From: Arthrobacter sp. B6
GTDB taxonomy: Bacteria; Actinomycetota; Actinomycetes; Actinomycetales; Micrococcaceae
Length of the DNA stretch: 64,000 bases
NCBI RefSeq assembly: GCF_001663775.1
Contig: NZ_KV467168.1
Coordinates: forward strand, 1,958,870 to 2,022,869
Direction of reading: 5' to 3'
The position numbers and the translations under genes are program-made. This document shows positions 40,656-50,444 of this stretch, piece by piece (the first letter of the stretch is position 1; each line of letters starts with the position of its first letter). The notes beneath the pieces were generated by a model that was given only the letters and a program-made list of their open reading frames with translations, was not told the DNA's origin and did not search any database.

Positions 40656-41129
40656 GAAGTGGAACCTTTCTGAGGAGGATCAGCGTGTCTGACGAGATCA
40701 GCGTGGACGGGGGCCGGCAGAACGGCCGCAGGCGTCCGCCTACTCAAAGATTAGTGTTCCCATGGCACAACAATAGGCAGCTTGCGCGTCACTTGTGAAC
40801 CCCCGAACTGGGTCCGGGAACCGCATCACGCAGCCCTCCGGAGCGTGGCGGCCGTCACCTTTAGCGCTGAACAGGTCCCAGAAGCCGGCCAATTGCGGTT
40901 AAGAAGGAAAAGATTTCGTGACGGCGGCACCGCCGGGCCGGAACCCCAGTGATGGCGCGGCCACAGCGGCGAAAAAGAAACCCATTGATAAGGGCGAACA
41001 ACGCCCTGAAACGGACGATCCTACGCCATTGAAGTCTCGATTGCTACGGAATTCGCGTAAAATTGAAGGCCTGCCCGGAGCGGGGCAGCTACAAGTCGCA
41101 AGCAAATGACCTCCACAGGAGTCGCCCAA
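40656..41129. other. Largely non-coding gap upstream of the MHS transporter
   Basis: A 474-nt gap with one possible small gene (40918-41109, listed separately). A TAAAAT box at 41058-41063 is a reasonable -10 element for the transporter, but no clear -35 is at the right distance. Two short AT-rich patches are otherwise unremarkable. Confidence 0.5.
40918..41109 (+). CDS. Possible 63-residue ORF overlapping the transporter 5' region
   Basis: GTG 40918 with AAGGA 12 nt upstream opens a 63-codon frame (MTAAPPGRNPSDGAATAAKK, then a polar Lys/Arg-rich segment). Its TGA (41107-41109) overlaps an ATG at 41106 that is an alternative start of the transporter. It could be an upstream regulatory ORF. 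If the TAAAAT box at 41058 is the real promoter, this frame is not on the transporter mRNA. Confidence 0.3.
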   Translation: MTAAPPGRNPSDGAATAAKKKPIDKGEQRPETDDPTPLKSRLLRNSRKIEGLPGAGQLQVASK

Positions 41130-42737
41130 ATGCCCACAGACCGAAGCGTGACCGACTCTTCAGCAGGCGTATACAGCGCCAGCGGAACCAACAATGCAGT
41201 GCCACCAACCGCACGACCAGGTGTGCGGAAACCAAAGATCCTCCCGCGTCGCCGGCTCAAAGAGTCCGACGTGAATGTTGTGAACCAGCCCATGCTGAAA
41301 AAGGCCCTCGGCGGAACCATCGTGGGTAACACCATGGAGTGGTTCGATGTCGGCGTATTCGGCTACCTGATCACCACCATGGGACCGGTCTTCCTTCCCG
41401 AGGCCGACAAATCCGTCCAGACGCTGTTCCTGCTGGGAACGTTCGCTGCCACCTTCATCGCCCGTCCACTCGGCGGCGTGGTGTTCGGCTGGCTCGGCGA
41501 CAAGGTGGGACGGCAAAAGGTACTCGCAGCAACCCTGATGCTCATGGCGGCGAGCACGTTCGCCGTCGGACTGCTGCCCGGGTACGCGCAGATCGGCATT
41601 TGGGCCGCCGCGCTTCTGGTGCTCCTGAAGCTCGTTCAGGGCTTCTCCACCGGCGGTGAATACGCCGGCGCCACCACGTTCGTGAGCGAATACGCCCCGG
41701 ATAAGCGCCGTGGATTCTTTGCCAGCTTCCTGGACATGGGAAGCTACCTTGGCTTCGCCCTGGGCGCGGCGCTGGTTTCTGTCCTGCAGCTGACCCTTGG
41801 CCAGACAGCCATGGAGGAATGGGGCTGGCGAATTCCGTTCCTGATTGCCGGTCCGTTGGGCCTCATCGCCATCTACTTCCGGAACAAGATCGAGGAGTCC
41901 CCTCAGTTCCAGGCCACCCTCGATGCCCAGGAATCCCTCGGGCAGGACGCGGCCGCAGCTGACGTCGACGCCGCCAAGGGTCCGGTGGGAATCGTGAAGG
42001 CCTACTGGCGCTCGCTTATCGTGGCCATGATCCTCGTCGCCGCTGCCAACACCGCCGGCTACGCCCTGACGTCCTACATGCCGACGTACCTCACTGAGTC
42101 CAAGGGCTACGATCCCGTCCACGGTACGCTGCTGACCATCCCCGTGCTGGTCATCATGAGCCTGTGCATTCCCCTGACCGGGAAGCTGTCTGACCGGATC
42201 GGGCGCCGTCCCGTGCTGTGGATCGGGGCCGTCAGCACCGTGGTGCTGTCAACCCCCGCGTTCCTGCTGATCGGGATCGGCGAGGTCTGGTCCACCCTGG
42301 CGGGCCTATCGCTGATCGCCTTCCCGGTGACGTTCTACGTGGCAAATCTCGCCTCGGCGTTGCCCGCGCAGTTTCCGACGGCCAGCAGGTACGGCGCAAT
42401 GGGTATTGCCTACAACTTTGCCGTGGCCATCTTCGGCGGCACCACGCCGTTCATCGTTGCGGCGCTGATCACTGCGACCGGCGATGACATGATGCCCGCC
42501 TATTACCTTATGGCGACCTCAGCCATCGGCGCCGTCGCGATCTACTTCCTCAAGGAATCAGCCCGGCGTCCACTGCCCGGTTCCATGCCCAGCGTGGACA
42601 CGCAGGCGGAAGCCCGGGAACTGGTGGCCACGCAGGACGAGAACCCGTTGATCGACCTGGACGACATGCCGTTCGAAACCCAGGACGCCACCGACGCCCC
42701 TACCGCCTCCGCCGCCAAGGTTCCGGCGGGGGTCTAG
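41130..42737 (+). CDS. MFS metabolite:H+ symporter (MHS/ProP family)
   Basis: A 535-residue transporter of the metabolite:H+ symporter family. There are about 12 membrane helices; the first is after a 60-residue polar N-terminus (GGTIVGNTMEWFDVGVFGYL). Family loops: GWLGDKVGRQKVL and GKLSDRIGRRPVLW. Relatives import proline/betaine, citrate, shikimate or other organic acids. ATG 41130 has an ideal AGGAG 8 nt upstream, so I prefer it to the ATG at 41106 (a 24-nt longer frame). The substrate is not evident. A weak hairpin follows. Confidence 0.87.
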   Translation: MPTDRSVTDSSAGVYSASGTNNAVPPTARPGVRKPKILPRRRLKESDVNVVNQPMLKKALGGTIVGNTMEWFDVGVFGYLITTMGPVFLPEADKSVQTLFLLGTFAATFIARPLGGVVFGWLGDKVGRQKVLAATLMLMAASTFAVGLLPGYAQIGIWAAALLVLLKLVQGFSTGGEYAGATTFVSEYAPDKRRGFFASFLDMGSYLGFALGAALVSVLQLTLGQTAMEEWGWRIPFLIAGPLGLIAIYFRNKIEESPQFQATLDAQESLGQDAAAADVDAAKGPVGIVKAYWRSLIVAMILVAAANTAGYALTSYMPTYLTESKGYDPVHGTLLTIPVLVIMSLCIPLTGKLSDRIGRRPVLWIGAVSTVVLSTPAFLLIGIGEVWSTLAGLSLIAFPVTFYVANLASALPAQFPTASRYGAMGIAYNFAVAIFGGTTPFIVAALITATGDDMMPAYYLMATSAIGAVAIYFLKESARRPLPGSMPSVDTQAEARELVATQDENPLIDLDDMPFETQDATDAPTASAAKVPAGV

Positions 42738-42792
42738 GCGACAAACCGAAACACCAAACCGGCCTTACCGGGCCGTCCTGCAGCCCGCGCTC

Positions 42793-42842
42793 AAAGGCCC
42801 GTTCCGTGCGCTTTCCTTGCGGAAGCACGCAGGGCGGGCCTT
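42793..42842 (+). terminator. Hairpin after the MHS transporter
   Basis: Outer arms AAGGCCCG / CGGGCCTT enclose CGTGC / GCACG inner arms. There is no U-run after it, so it may be a weak terminator or an mRNA 3'-end stabiliser. Confidence 0.45.
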
Positions 42843-42916
42843 AGCCGCGCGCCGGGAGATAATTGGCCGAAGGTCCCGCCTCCGGGACAGCAACCCATGA
42901 TTGGTGGTGTGAACGC

Positions 42917-44002
42917 ATGGAGTCCGTCGTGCGGCAGGTCCGCGCCCTCCACCGGCTGGAACCTGCGGACAACGACCACCTGGCAGCGCTCCGCGTGGCC
43001 CTGGGTGTTGCCATCCCGTCCCTCCTTCTCCTTGCCCTGGGCCGCGCAGACTTGATCATCTACGCCGTTTTCGGCGCCTTGACGGGAATGTACGGCCGGT
43101 CTGAACCGCACCAGCTGCGGCTCCGGCACCAGTCCCAGGCCGCGCTGGTGCTCCTCGGCGGGGTGGCGGTGGGCGTGTTCCTGTCCGTCAACCACCTCCA
43201 TTCCTGGTGGCTGGTGGCCGTGGAGGCAGCGCTGGCCGGGGCCGCCTCCGTGTTTTCGGACCGTGTGAAGCTCAAGCCCAACGGCCCGTTCTTCGGCATC
43301 CTGGCACTGGGTGCCTGCGCCTCGGTACCCATGGGCACGCCCTGGTATGTCGCCCTGCTGATCGCTGCAGGTGCAGCTGCGTTTTCCATGGCGGTAGGTT
43401 TCGGCGGCTGGGTCCGCGGCCGGGCGTGGCAGCCGGGAGCCGGACGCGATGTGCTGGCGCTCCGCGGTGTCGCCGCGCGGGCGGCGGCAGTTCATGCGGC
43501 CAGGTATGCGTTGGCAGTGGGTTTGGCTGGCTCCATCGGGGTGATCAGCGGCAGCGGACATCCGCATTGGGCCATGGCGGCTGCAGCCGTCCCGCTGGCC
43601 GGGGCTGATCTCCCAAGCCGGGTCCGGCGGGGGATCCACCGCATTGTGGGGACATTCCTCGGGCTGGCGGTCACCGCCGTCGTCATTGTTCAGGCGCCGT
43701 GGTCACTCGCGCCGCTGTTCGCAACCCACCAGGTAGCGGTCCTGGCCATTCTGGTGATCGTTTTCCAGTTCACCACGGAGCTGTTCATGGCGCGGCACTA
43801 CGGCCTGGCCATGGTCTCCTTCACCCCCGTCGTCCTTCTGATAACGCAACTGGCGGCACCGATCGACCCCGGTGTGCTCATCCTGGAACGCGGAGTGGAA
43901 ACGTTCGTGGGGGCGATCGTGGGAATTCTGGTTGTGGTGACCGTGCGGTCACGGTCCCGGCCGGTACCCCTATTTCGCTTTCCGCGCAGGCCCGGTCACT
44001 AG
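42917..44002 (+). CDS. FUSC-family membrane protein (aromatic acid exporter-like)
   Basis: A 361-residue protein with two blocks of membrane helices (residues ~30-165 and ~215-350) flanking a central polar part. This is the FUSC/YccS/AaeB-like repeat: ALRVALGVAIPSLLLLALGR and YALAVGLAGSIGVISGSGHP both end in the typical helix-loop pattern. Related proteins export aromatic acids. The start is ATG 42917; the ribosome site is weak. Its 3' end overlaps the convergent SDR gene by 33 nt. Function is by family only. Confidence 0.8.
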   Translation: MESVVRQVRALHRLEPADNDHLAALRVALGVAIPSLLLLALGRADLIIYAVFGALTGMYGRSEPHQLRLRHQSQAALVLLGGVAVGVFLSVNHLHSWWLVAVEAALAGAASVFSDRVKLKPNGPFFGILALGACASVPMGTPWYVALLIAAGAAAFSMAVGFGGWVRGRAWQPGAGRDVLALRGVAARAAAVHAARYALAVGLAGSIGVISGSGHPHWAMAAAAVPLAGADLPSRVRRGIHRIVGTFLGLAVTAVVIVQAPWSLAPLFATHQVAVLAILVIVFQFTTELFMARHYGLAMVSFTPVVLLITQLAAPIDPGVLILERGVETFVGAIVGILVVVTVRSRSRPVPLFRFPRRPGH

Positions 44003-44743
44003 CCTGTCCGGCAGCACCCGAGCGGCAACTGCCAGCGCCTTGTAGCGCTTCGACGGGATGGACACGGCCTTGCCGCGGAGGTTGTCCGCCAGGCCTTCAC
44101 GAACCACGCGCTCGGCGGTCAGCCAGGTCCAGGACGGGGCAACGGATTTGTCCATCCCCATCCGGTCGTGGAACTCTGTGTGCGTGAAGCCGGGGCAAAC
44201 GGCGGTGACCTTCACGCCCCTGGGTCCGTAGGCCAGGTTGGCCCAGCGGCTGAAGCTCAGCAGCCACGCCTTCGCGGCCGAGTAAGTGCCGCGCGGCAAG
44301 AAAGCAGCCACGCTGGCCACGTTGATGATCCGGCCGGAGCCCCGTGCCAGCATGCCCTGCAGGGCGGCGTGGGTCAGCTCCATGGCGGTTTCACCGTGCA
44401 GTTTCAGGTGGCGCTTCTCCTCGGAGATGTGGTTCTGCTCGAAGTTGTGCAGAAGCCCGATCCCGGCGTTGTTGACCAGGACGCCCACCGGGTTTTCCGC
44501 GGCGGTGAGGCGTGCGACGACGGCGGCCACACCGCCGTCGTCCGTCAGGTCCGCGGGCAGCACCTCAGCCCTGGTCCCGTACCGCCGTTCCAGGTCCGCC
44601 GCCGCTTCTTCGAGCCGGGCCCGGTTCCGGGCCACCAGCACGACGTTGTGGCCCTGGGCTGCCAGCTGGCGGGCGAACTCGGCACCCAGGCCGGCGCTGG
44701 CACCGGTGATAAGGGCAGTGGTTTTGGCGTCCTGTCGCGTCAT
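43970..44743 (-). CDS. Short-chain dehydrogenase/reductase
   Basis: A 257-residue classical SDR. NAD(P) loop: LITGASAGLGAEFARQLAAQ; NNAG motif: VLVNNAGIGLLHNF; catalytic Ser-Tyr-Lys: NVASVAAFLPRGTYSAAKAW. The C-terminus is basic. It resembles the DltE/YqjQ-type short-chain dehydrogenases. The start is ATG 44743. It overlaps the FUSC gene's 3' end by 33 nt. The substrate is unknown. Confidence 0.88.
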   Translation of the reverse strand: MTRQDAKTTALITGASAGLGAEFARQLAAQGHNVVLVARNRARLEEAAADLERRYGTRAEVLPADLTDDGGVAAVVARLTAAENPVGVLVNNAGIGLLHNFEQNHISEEKRHLKLHGETAMELTHAALQGMLARGSGRIINVASVAAFLPRGTYSAAKAWLLSFSRWANLAYGPRGVKVTAVCPGFTHTEFHDRMGMDKSVAPSWTWLTAERVVREGLADNLRGKAVSIPSKRYKALAVAARVLPDRLVTGPARKAK

Positions 44744-44758
44744 GCCCCCAGCCTAGTT

Positions 44759-44843
44759 GCGCGAACGTACACTTGCGGCCCTTCCAGCAGCGCGAACGTA
44801 CACTTGGGGCCCTCGCCCAAGGGCCCCAAGTGTACGTTCGCGC
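44759..44843. repeat. CGAACGTACACTTG repeats, copy 3 (single unit plus perfect hairpin)
   Basis: A single unit (44759-44781, GCGCGAACGTACACTTGCGG) is followed by a perfect 23-bp inverted pair (44790-44812 and 44821-44843) with an 8-nt loop. It lies between the SDR start and the desD stop. The same core occurs at 841-893 and 19471-19579. Confidence 0.93.
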
Positions 44844-44858
44844 ATTACCAGCGGCGGG

Positions 44859-46862
44859 TCAGCGGGCGGTGGCGGAGCGGGCCAGTGGATTCGCAAGCCG
44901 GCCGGCCATCTGCAGCCCGCCGGACGGGTCCGCGAGGTCGAGCATCTGCTGGTTGTTCCGAAGCTGCAGCCGGTTCAGGCAGGACAGTTCAAAGTCTTCG
45001 GCGAACAGGTCGTGGCGGGCGAACTGGTCCGCCAGCTCCGGGTGCTCCGCCTGGTAGTCCCTGATGACGCGGGCGGCCGTGCCCCAGAACTCCTCCTGGC
45101 TGAGCTTCCCGTCCTCCACCAGCAATGCACCGAGGAAGCGGAAGATGCAGTCGAAGACGTCAGTGAAGATGGCAAGGACCTTTTCGCCGTCGGGAATGTC
45201 CGCGCGGATCCGTGAGACTTCCTCCGGGAGGTCCAGCCGGTCCCCCATCACCACGATCTCCTCCGCGATATCCTTCATGATTGCCCGGACGGGCACCCCG
45301 TTGTCCAGCACCAGGATGACGTTCTCGCCGTGGGGCATAAACGCCAGTTCGTACTTGTAGAGGCAGTGGACCAGCGGGACAAGGTACGCCTCGAAGTAGC
45401 GGCGCAGCCATTCGGCGGGGTCCAGCCCGGACCGCCCGATGAGGGCGGACACCATCGGCCGGCCAGCCGAATCGACGTGCAGCAGCGATGCCATTGTTGC
45501 CAGCTGCTGGCCGTCCTCGAGCAGGGGGAGCGGACTTTCCCTCCACAGCGCAGACAGCATCTTCCGGTACGGCGACCCCTTAGCGGAGGCTGCTTCGTAG
45601 TAGCTGTTGTGGTAGCCGATGGCGGCGATCTCACTGATCATGGCCAGGCCGCGCTTCTGCAAGGCGTCGTCTGAACGGATCAGGTCCTGCAGCCAGTCGT
45701 TGATGGCCGGAGTCGCCTTCATGTACTGCGGTGACAGACCCCGCATGAAGCCCATGTTCAGGACGGACATCGCCGTCTTGACGTAGCTCCTGGCGGGGGC
45801 GCTGGTGTTGAAGAACGTCCGGATGGACTGTTGGGCCTGGTAGCTGTCAATCCCCGCCCCCAGGTGGATGATGTGCTGTTGGGCGATCTCGGCCGCGAAC
45901 GTGACGGTGAGCTTGTTCTCCCACTGCCACGGATGCACGGGCATCAGAAGGTACTGGGCGGGGTCAACGCCCTGGACCCGGAATTCGGCATCGAACGATT
46001 CCAGGACACCCGCACCCAGTTCCGCCTCCAAGTGGGCGCTGTAATCCAGCCTTGCGCTGGACGTGAAGACTGCCTGGCTGCGGTGGACCCCGATCCATTC
46101 CAGGCGGACGGAGGCCCCTGTCTCCGGGGCGAACGCCCGGTAGTCGCTGATGCCGAACCCCAGCCGGCCGTTATTGGCCACAAAGCAGGGATGCCCCTCG
46201 GTCATGCTGCGCTCGATGGCCTGAAAGTCGGCTGCGGGGTCAGTTCCGCGGGTGACGCCGGCGGCAAGTTCCTGGGCCGACGGCTGCCCCAGCCACTGCT
46301 TGTAGGAGTGGCCGGCCAGGGTGCTGCTGATCTCCTCGAGGTAGACCGGGAGCATCTCCTCGCGGATCCCCAGGGTGTCCTTGAACTCGGTGATGAAGCG
46401 CAGCGCATCGGGGGCGGCATCCTCGCCGTCCCGCGTGCAACGGATGGACGCGGCGTCAACCGACCAGTGCTCCAGCTCCAGGACACGGGCGGTGAACGAG
46501 TACGCGGTTGAACCGTCGTCGCTCCGGACCACGTACACCGCGGGCCCGTCCGCGCCTGCGCTGTCCGCGCCGGAACCCAGGCGCTGCGGCGACAGAATGC
46601 GTTCGTGCAGGAATTCGGCGAGCGCCTTGCGGACCAAGTGGCGGTTGGCCACAGCCCAGCGTTCCGGAGCAAGGTGCGGGACGGTGTTCGCTGTGTTGGC
46701 AGCGTTTGCTGGGCGGGTCCCTGGCGCGGCGGCTGCGCCAGTTCCGGCCGGGTCAATGGCGGCGTCAGTTCCGGCCGGGTCAATAGCGGCGCCAGTTCCG
46801 GCCGGGTCAATGGCGGCGGCCGGCTCGCGCAGGGCGGCCGGGTCCAGTTCGATGGTGGTCAC
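44859..46862 (-). CDS. desD: NIS siderophore synthetase (IucA/IucC family), desferrioxamine type
   Basis: A 667-residue IucA/IucC synthetase. Nucleotide motif: EGHPCFVANNGRLGFGISDY. Later, MPVHPWQWENKL and FMPHGENVILVLDNGVPVRA (the catalytic ATP/Mg region) match DesD-type enzymes. It condenses N-hydroxy-N-succinylcadaverine units into desferrioxamine. The GTG start at 46862 overlaps the desC stop (GTGA). The N-terminus carries a 9-residue tandem repeat (AAIDPAGT(G/D)) absent from the fold. It is the last gene of desABCD. Confidence 0.92.
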   Translation of the reverse strand: MTTIELDPAALREPAAAIDPAGTGAAIDPAGTDAAIDPAGTGAAAAPGTRPANAANTANTVPHLAPERWAVANRHLVRKALAEFLHERILSPQRLGSGADSAGADGPAVYVVRSDDGSTAYSFTARVLELEHWSVDAASIRCTRDGEDAAPDALRFITEFKDTLGIREEMLPVYLEEISSTLAGHSYKQWLGQPSAQELAAGVTRGTDPAADFQAIERSMTEGHPCFVANNGRLGFGISDYRAFAPETGASVRLEWIGVHRSQAVFTSSARLDYSAHLEAELGAGVLESFDAEFRVQGVDPAQYLLMPVHPWQWENKLTVTFAAEIAQQHIIHLGAGIDSYQAQQSIRTFFNTSAPARSYVKTAMSVLNMGFMRGLSPQYMKATPAINDWLQDLIRSDDALQKRGLAMISEIAAIGYHNSYYEAASAKGSPYRKMLSALWRESPLPLLEDGQQLATMASLLHVDSAGRPMVSALIGRSGLDPAEWLRRYFEAYLVPLVHCLYKYELAFMPHGENVILVLDNGVPVRAIMKDIAEEIVVMGDRLDLPEEVSRIRADIPDGEKVLAIFTDVFDCIFRFLGALLVEDGKLSQEEFWGTAARVIRDYQAEHPELADQFARHDLFAEDFELSCLNRLQLRNNQQMLDLADPSGGLQMAGRLANPLARSATAR
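46741..46820. repeat. 27-bp tandem repeat inside desD 5' region
   Basis: Three in-frame copies of a 27-bp unit (GTTCCGGCCGGGTCAATGGC and onward; starts 46741, 46768, 46795) encode repeats of AAIDPAGT in the N-terminal extension of DesD. They differ by one or two bases. Copy number could vary between strains by slippage. Confidence 0.9.
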
Positions 46863-47440
46863 AGTGTGGCTCCCTGATGGATCGAAGTAGCAGGCTCTTG
46901 GGGGTTGCGGAGCGCCGCGCGGGCGTTGAGGTAGTCCTGGCGTGTGCAGAAGCTGAGCAGCGCTTCCTTGTCCGGCAGCGTTACTGCGCCCGCCGGCTGG
47001 AAACCGAGCCGCTCGTTGAGCATATGGATCTTGGTGTTCCGGGCATCGGGTTCCACTACCACGCGTTCCACGCCCGGCTTCTGGAACAGCCGGTCCAGCA
47101 CGGCGTCCATGACCGTGGCCGTGTAGCCCGGCTTGGGATCTCCCGACGGCGGCGCGACCAGCAGGTGCATGCCGATGTCGCCCTCCTGCACCGGATAGAC
47201 GGCTGCGAGGGGTGAGGCGGACGGACGGTACTCCTCCATCAGGAAGGCCGGGGCGCCGCGGTAGTCGAGCCCCAGCAGCGCATGGTGATGCCCGCTGGAC
47301 TGGATCTTCGAGTACTCCTCCACAACCCCGTCGATTGTGGAGGACAGCATCCCCCAAAACGACGCGTAGGGCTGGGTTACCCAGCTGTGGAGGAGGGGTG
47401 CATCAGCGAGCGCGTCAACGCAGCGGAACGTAAAGCTCAC
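46859..47440 (-). CDS. desC: Siderophore N-acyltransferase (GNAT, IucB/RhbD-like)
   Basis: A 193-residue GNAT protein of the siderophore acyltransferase type. [36 protein letters not shown] and [20 protein letters not shown] (CoA/acceptor site) fit the RhbD/AlcB-like family. It would transfer succinyl or acetyl to N-hydroxycadaverine. The GTG start at 47440 overlaps the desB stop (GTGA). Succinyl as donor is the known desferrioxamine E step; the donor is inferred here. Confidence 0.9.
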   Translation of the reverse strand: MSFTFRCVDALADAPLLHSWVTQPYASFWGMLSSTIDGVVEEYSKIQSSGHHHALLGLDYRGAPAFLMEEYRPSASPLAAVYPVQEGDIGMHLLVAPPSGDPKPGYTATVMDAVLDRLFQKPGVERVVVEPDARNTKIHMLNERLGFQPAGAVTLPDKEALLSFCTRQDYLNARAALRNPQEPATSIHQGATL

Positions 47441-48807
47441 GCGGACACCCCGGCTCTCCCGGCCGGAAGCGCTCCGGCCGCAGCCGGAACACCCGTCGGC
47501 GCGCCGAACTGCTGGAACGCGATGCTGCGCTCCACCGGATACACCTCGCGGCCGGTGATCTCACGGAGGATGCACGAATTGCGGTAGGCGGCCATGCCCA
47601 GGTCCGGTGTGACAAAGCCGTGCGTGTGCAGCTCCGCGTTCTGGACAAAGATCTCGCCGGGTTCGACGCCGGTGCTGTAGTTTCGTGCCACGGCGAACCG
47701 GCCTGCCGGGTCCCTCGCAATCCGGTCCTGGATCCCGGCCAGGAAGCCAGGCTCCCGGTAGGTGTAGCCGGTGGCCAGGACCACGGCCTCGCTGTCCAGG
47801 ACGTAATCGCTACCCTGTTCCTCGTGCCGGAGCTGCAGGGTGTGGGAGCCGGCGGCAGGATCCCACACGGCACCGTTCAGCGATGAATGCGTCAGGAGCT
47901 GGGTGTCCACCAGGCCGGAGAGGCTCTTGGTGTACAGGAGGTCATAGATGGCATCGATCAGCTCTGAGTTGATGCCCTTGTACAGGTTCTTCTGGCTCTT
48001 GACGAGGCCGTCGCGCTGGTCCTGCGGGAGCCCGTGGAAGTAGTCCACGTATTCCGGTGAAGTCATCTCCAGTGTGAGCTTGGTGTACTCCAGCGGGAAG
48101 AATCGCCCGGACCGGGTAACCCAATTCAGCTGGTAGCCGTGGATGTCGATCTCCTGGAGCAGCTCGTAGTAGATCTCCGCGGCGCTCTGTCCACTGCCCA
48201 CGATAGTGATGCTGCGCCTGGCCTGCAGTTCACTCTTCCTCGACACGTAGTCCGCATTGTGCAGGACGAGTCCCCCGCCTTCATTGGCCGCCGCTTCGAC
48301 TATTCCGTCACAGGACGCCGGCACATGCGGCGAGGTGCCCGTGCCCAGCACCAGACGCCGCGCCAGCAGCACCTCCGGACCCCCCGGACCTTCCACCGAA
48401 AGCCGGTACACACCGCCGTCGTACGTTATATCCAGCACAGCCGTGCTAAAACGGACGGACCGCAGCTGCCCGGCCACCCACTGGCAATACTGGTTGTACT
48501 CCGCGCGCAGCGGATAGAAGTTTTCGCGGATATAGAAGCGGTACAGCCGCCCGGTCTGCTTGAGGAAGTTCAGGAACGAATACGGCGACGTGGGATCGGC
48601 CAGCGTCACCAGGTCCGCCATAAACGGCACCTGGAGATGGGCCGGTTCCAGCATCATCCCCGGGTGCCAGTCGAACGAGTCCCGCTGTTCCAGGAAGACG
48701 CCGTCCAGCCCGTCAACCGGCTCGCTCAGGGCGGCGAGACCAAGGTTGAAGGGCCCGACGCCGATGCCCGCGAAATCGAAAATGTGCGGTTCAGTGGAGG
48801 TGCTCAT
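47437..48807 (-). CDS. desB: Flavin N-hydroxylating monooxygenase (lysine/cadaverine hydroxylase)
   Basis: A 456-residue N-hydroxylase of the IucD/SidA family. FAD site: [16 protein letters not shown] at residues ~15-30; NADPH site: [20 protein letters not shown]; the conserved LATGY motif is at the C-terminal side. It hydroxylates the terminal amine of cadaverine. The ATG at 48807 overlaps the desA stop (ATGA). Members use NADPH and O2 in the cytoplasm. Confidence 0.92.
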   Translation of the reverse strand: MSTSTEPHIFDFAGIGVGPFNLGLAALSEPVDGLDGVFLEQRDSFDWHPGMMLEPAHLQVPFMADLVTLADPTSPYSFLNFLKQTGRLYRFYIRENFYPLRAEYNQYCQWVAGQLRSVRFSTAVLDITYDGGVYRLSVEGPGGPEVLLARRLVLGTGTSPHVPASCDGIVEAAANEGGGLVLHNADYVSRKSELQARRSITIVGSGQSAAEIYYELLQEIDIHGYQLNWVTRSGRFFPLEYTKLTLEMTSPEYVDYFHGLPQDQRDGLVKSQKNLYKGINSELIDAIYDLLYTKSLSGLVDTQLLTHSSLNGAVWDPAAGSHTLQLRHEEQGSDYVLDSEAVVLATGYTYREPGFLAGIQDRIARDPAGRFAVARNYSTGVEPGEIFVQNAELHTHGFVTPDLGMAAYRNSCILREITGREVYPVERSIAFQQFGAPTGVPAAAGALPAGRAGVSA

Positions 48808-50444
48808 GCGGAAACTCCCGTCGCGCCGGCGTTGGCCAGCAGCTGCGCTCCGGTGCGGCGGAGCAGTTCGATGATTTCGCTGATGTCCTCCAGGGTCGCC
48901 TCGGCGTTGAGGAGGGTGAACTTCAGATAGTGCCTTCCGGCTACCTTGGTACCCGCTACTACAGCCTGCCCTGAGGCGAAGATTGCGGCGCGGATGGCCG
49001 GGTTAACGATGTCGGATGCATCCTCCGACAACCTTCCGTCACTGTCCGCAGCGCTGGGTGAAGCCCCTGCCACGCGCGGGCGGTACCGGAAAACCAGCGT
49101 GCTGAGCTGCGGGGCGGCGGCGAGTTCAAAGTCGTCGTCCGCCGCCAGCACGGATCCCACGCGGGTGGCCAGGTCGATGGCTTCGTCGAACAGCGCACCG
49201 ATGGCGTCCGCGCCCATGATGCGAAGGGTCAGCCACAGCTTGAGGGCGTCAAAGCGGCGCGTGGTCTGGATGCTTTTGTCCACCTGGTTGGGGATGGCTG
49301 CCAGGGCGGCGCTTTCCGGGTTCAGGTAGTCGGCGTAGTACGTGACGTGCTGCAGCATGGCGCCGTCCCGGACCAGCAGGGCGCTGGAGCTGACGGGCTG
49401 GAAGAACGTTTTGTGGAAGTCCACGGTGACGGAATCCGCCAGCCGCGTCCCGTCCAGCAGGTGGCGGTAGCGGCCCGAGACCATCAGCCCGCCACCGTAG
49501 GCGGCATCAACGTGGAACCAGGCGCCGTAGGCGCGGGCAAGGGCCGCGAGCTCCGCGAGCGGATCCACGGCACCAAAGTCGGTGGTTCCGGCGGTGGCCA
49601 CAACCGCCATCGGCACCAGCCCGGCGTCGTGCGCTTCCGCCATGGCTTCGGCGAGGGCTGCGGGGTCCATCTTGTGGTCTGCGGCGCACGGGACAGAGAT
49701 GACGGCATCGAATCCCAGCCCCAGCATCGAAGCGGACTTCCGGATGCTGAAGTGGCTGTCAGCAGACGTGAAAACCCGCAGCTTTTCCACCAAGGCCGGC
49801 AGCCGGAGGCCGGCGTTGGCCGGCTCCTGCCGCAGGCCGGCGACGGCGTGGTTCCGGGCGATCAGCAGGGCCTGCAGGTTGGACTGGCTGCCGCCGGAGG
49901 TGAACACGCCATCGGCTGCCGCCCCCAGCTGCCGCCGCTCGGCAGTCCAGTCGATGAGCCGGCGCTCGATCATGGTGGCGCCGGCGCTTTGGTCCCACGT
50001 ATCCATCGATGAGTTCACCGCGGACAGGATTGCCTCCCCCACCAACGCCGGGATCACCACCGGGCAGTTCAGGTGGGCGGCGTACTTGGCATCGTGGAAG
50101 TAGATGGCGTCCCGGAGGTAGACGGATTCCAGCTCCTCAAGGGCGGCGGCGGTGTCCGGGAGCGGACGGTCCAGGTCCACTGCGCCGATGCGTTCCTTCA
50201 TTTCGGCGGGCCCGACGCCGGTGAACGGCTGGGAGGTGCGGTCCAGTTTGGTGGCAACGGCGTTGACGCCCTGCAGCACCTGGGCCACATAGCGCGTGGA
50301 GTTCCGGGTGTTGAACAGATGGTTGGTGGCAGCGAGGGCAAGCTCCACTCGGGAGCCGAAATCCTGTCCGGGCAGTGCGTGGCTCACCTGGTTCTCATCC
50401 ACGTACATCTCATCAACACGGGGCAGCAGCGGCACGATGGTCAT
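48804..50444 (-). CDS. desA: PLP-dependent lysine decarboxylase (group II), siderophore pathway
   Basis: A 546-residue group II decarboxylase. PLP lysine: K345 in [20 protein letters not shown]. Other conserved pieces: [40 protein letters not shown] and [20 protein letters not shown]. It would make cadaverine from lysine for desferrioxamine; DABA decarboxylases are close relatives. The annotated start is ATG 50444, but AAGGA directly abuts it, so ATG 50408 could be real. It heads the four-gene operon under an iron box. Confidence 0.92.
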   Translation of the reverse strand: MTIVPLLPRVDEMYVDENQVSHALPGQDFGSRVELALAATNHLFNTRNSTRYVAQVLQGVNAVATKLDRTSQPFTGVGPAEMKERIGAVDLDRPLPDTAAALEELESVYLRDAIYFHDAKYAAHLNCPVVIPALVGEAILSAVNSSMDTWDQSAGATMIERRLIDWTAERRQLGAAADGVFTSGGSQSNLQALLIARNHAVAGLRQEPANAGLRLPALVEKLRVFTSADSHFSIRKSASMLGLGFDAVISVPCAADHKMDPAALAEAMAEAHDAGLVPMAVVATAGTTDFGAVDPLAELAALARAYGAWFHVDAAYGGGLMVSGRYRHLLDGTRLADSVTVDFHKTFFQPVSSSALLVRDGAMLQHVTYYADYLNPESAALAAIPNQVDKSIQTTRRFDALKLWLTLRIMGADAIGALFDEAIDLATRVGSVLAADDDFELAAAPQLSTLVFRYRPRVAGASPSAADSDGRLSEDASDIVNPAIRAAIFASGQAVVAGTKVAGRHYLKFTLLNAEATLEDISEIIELLRRTGAQLLANAGATGVSA

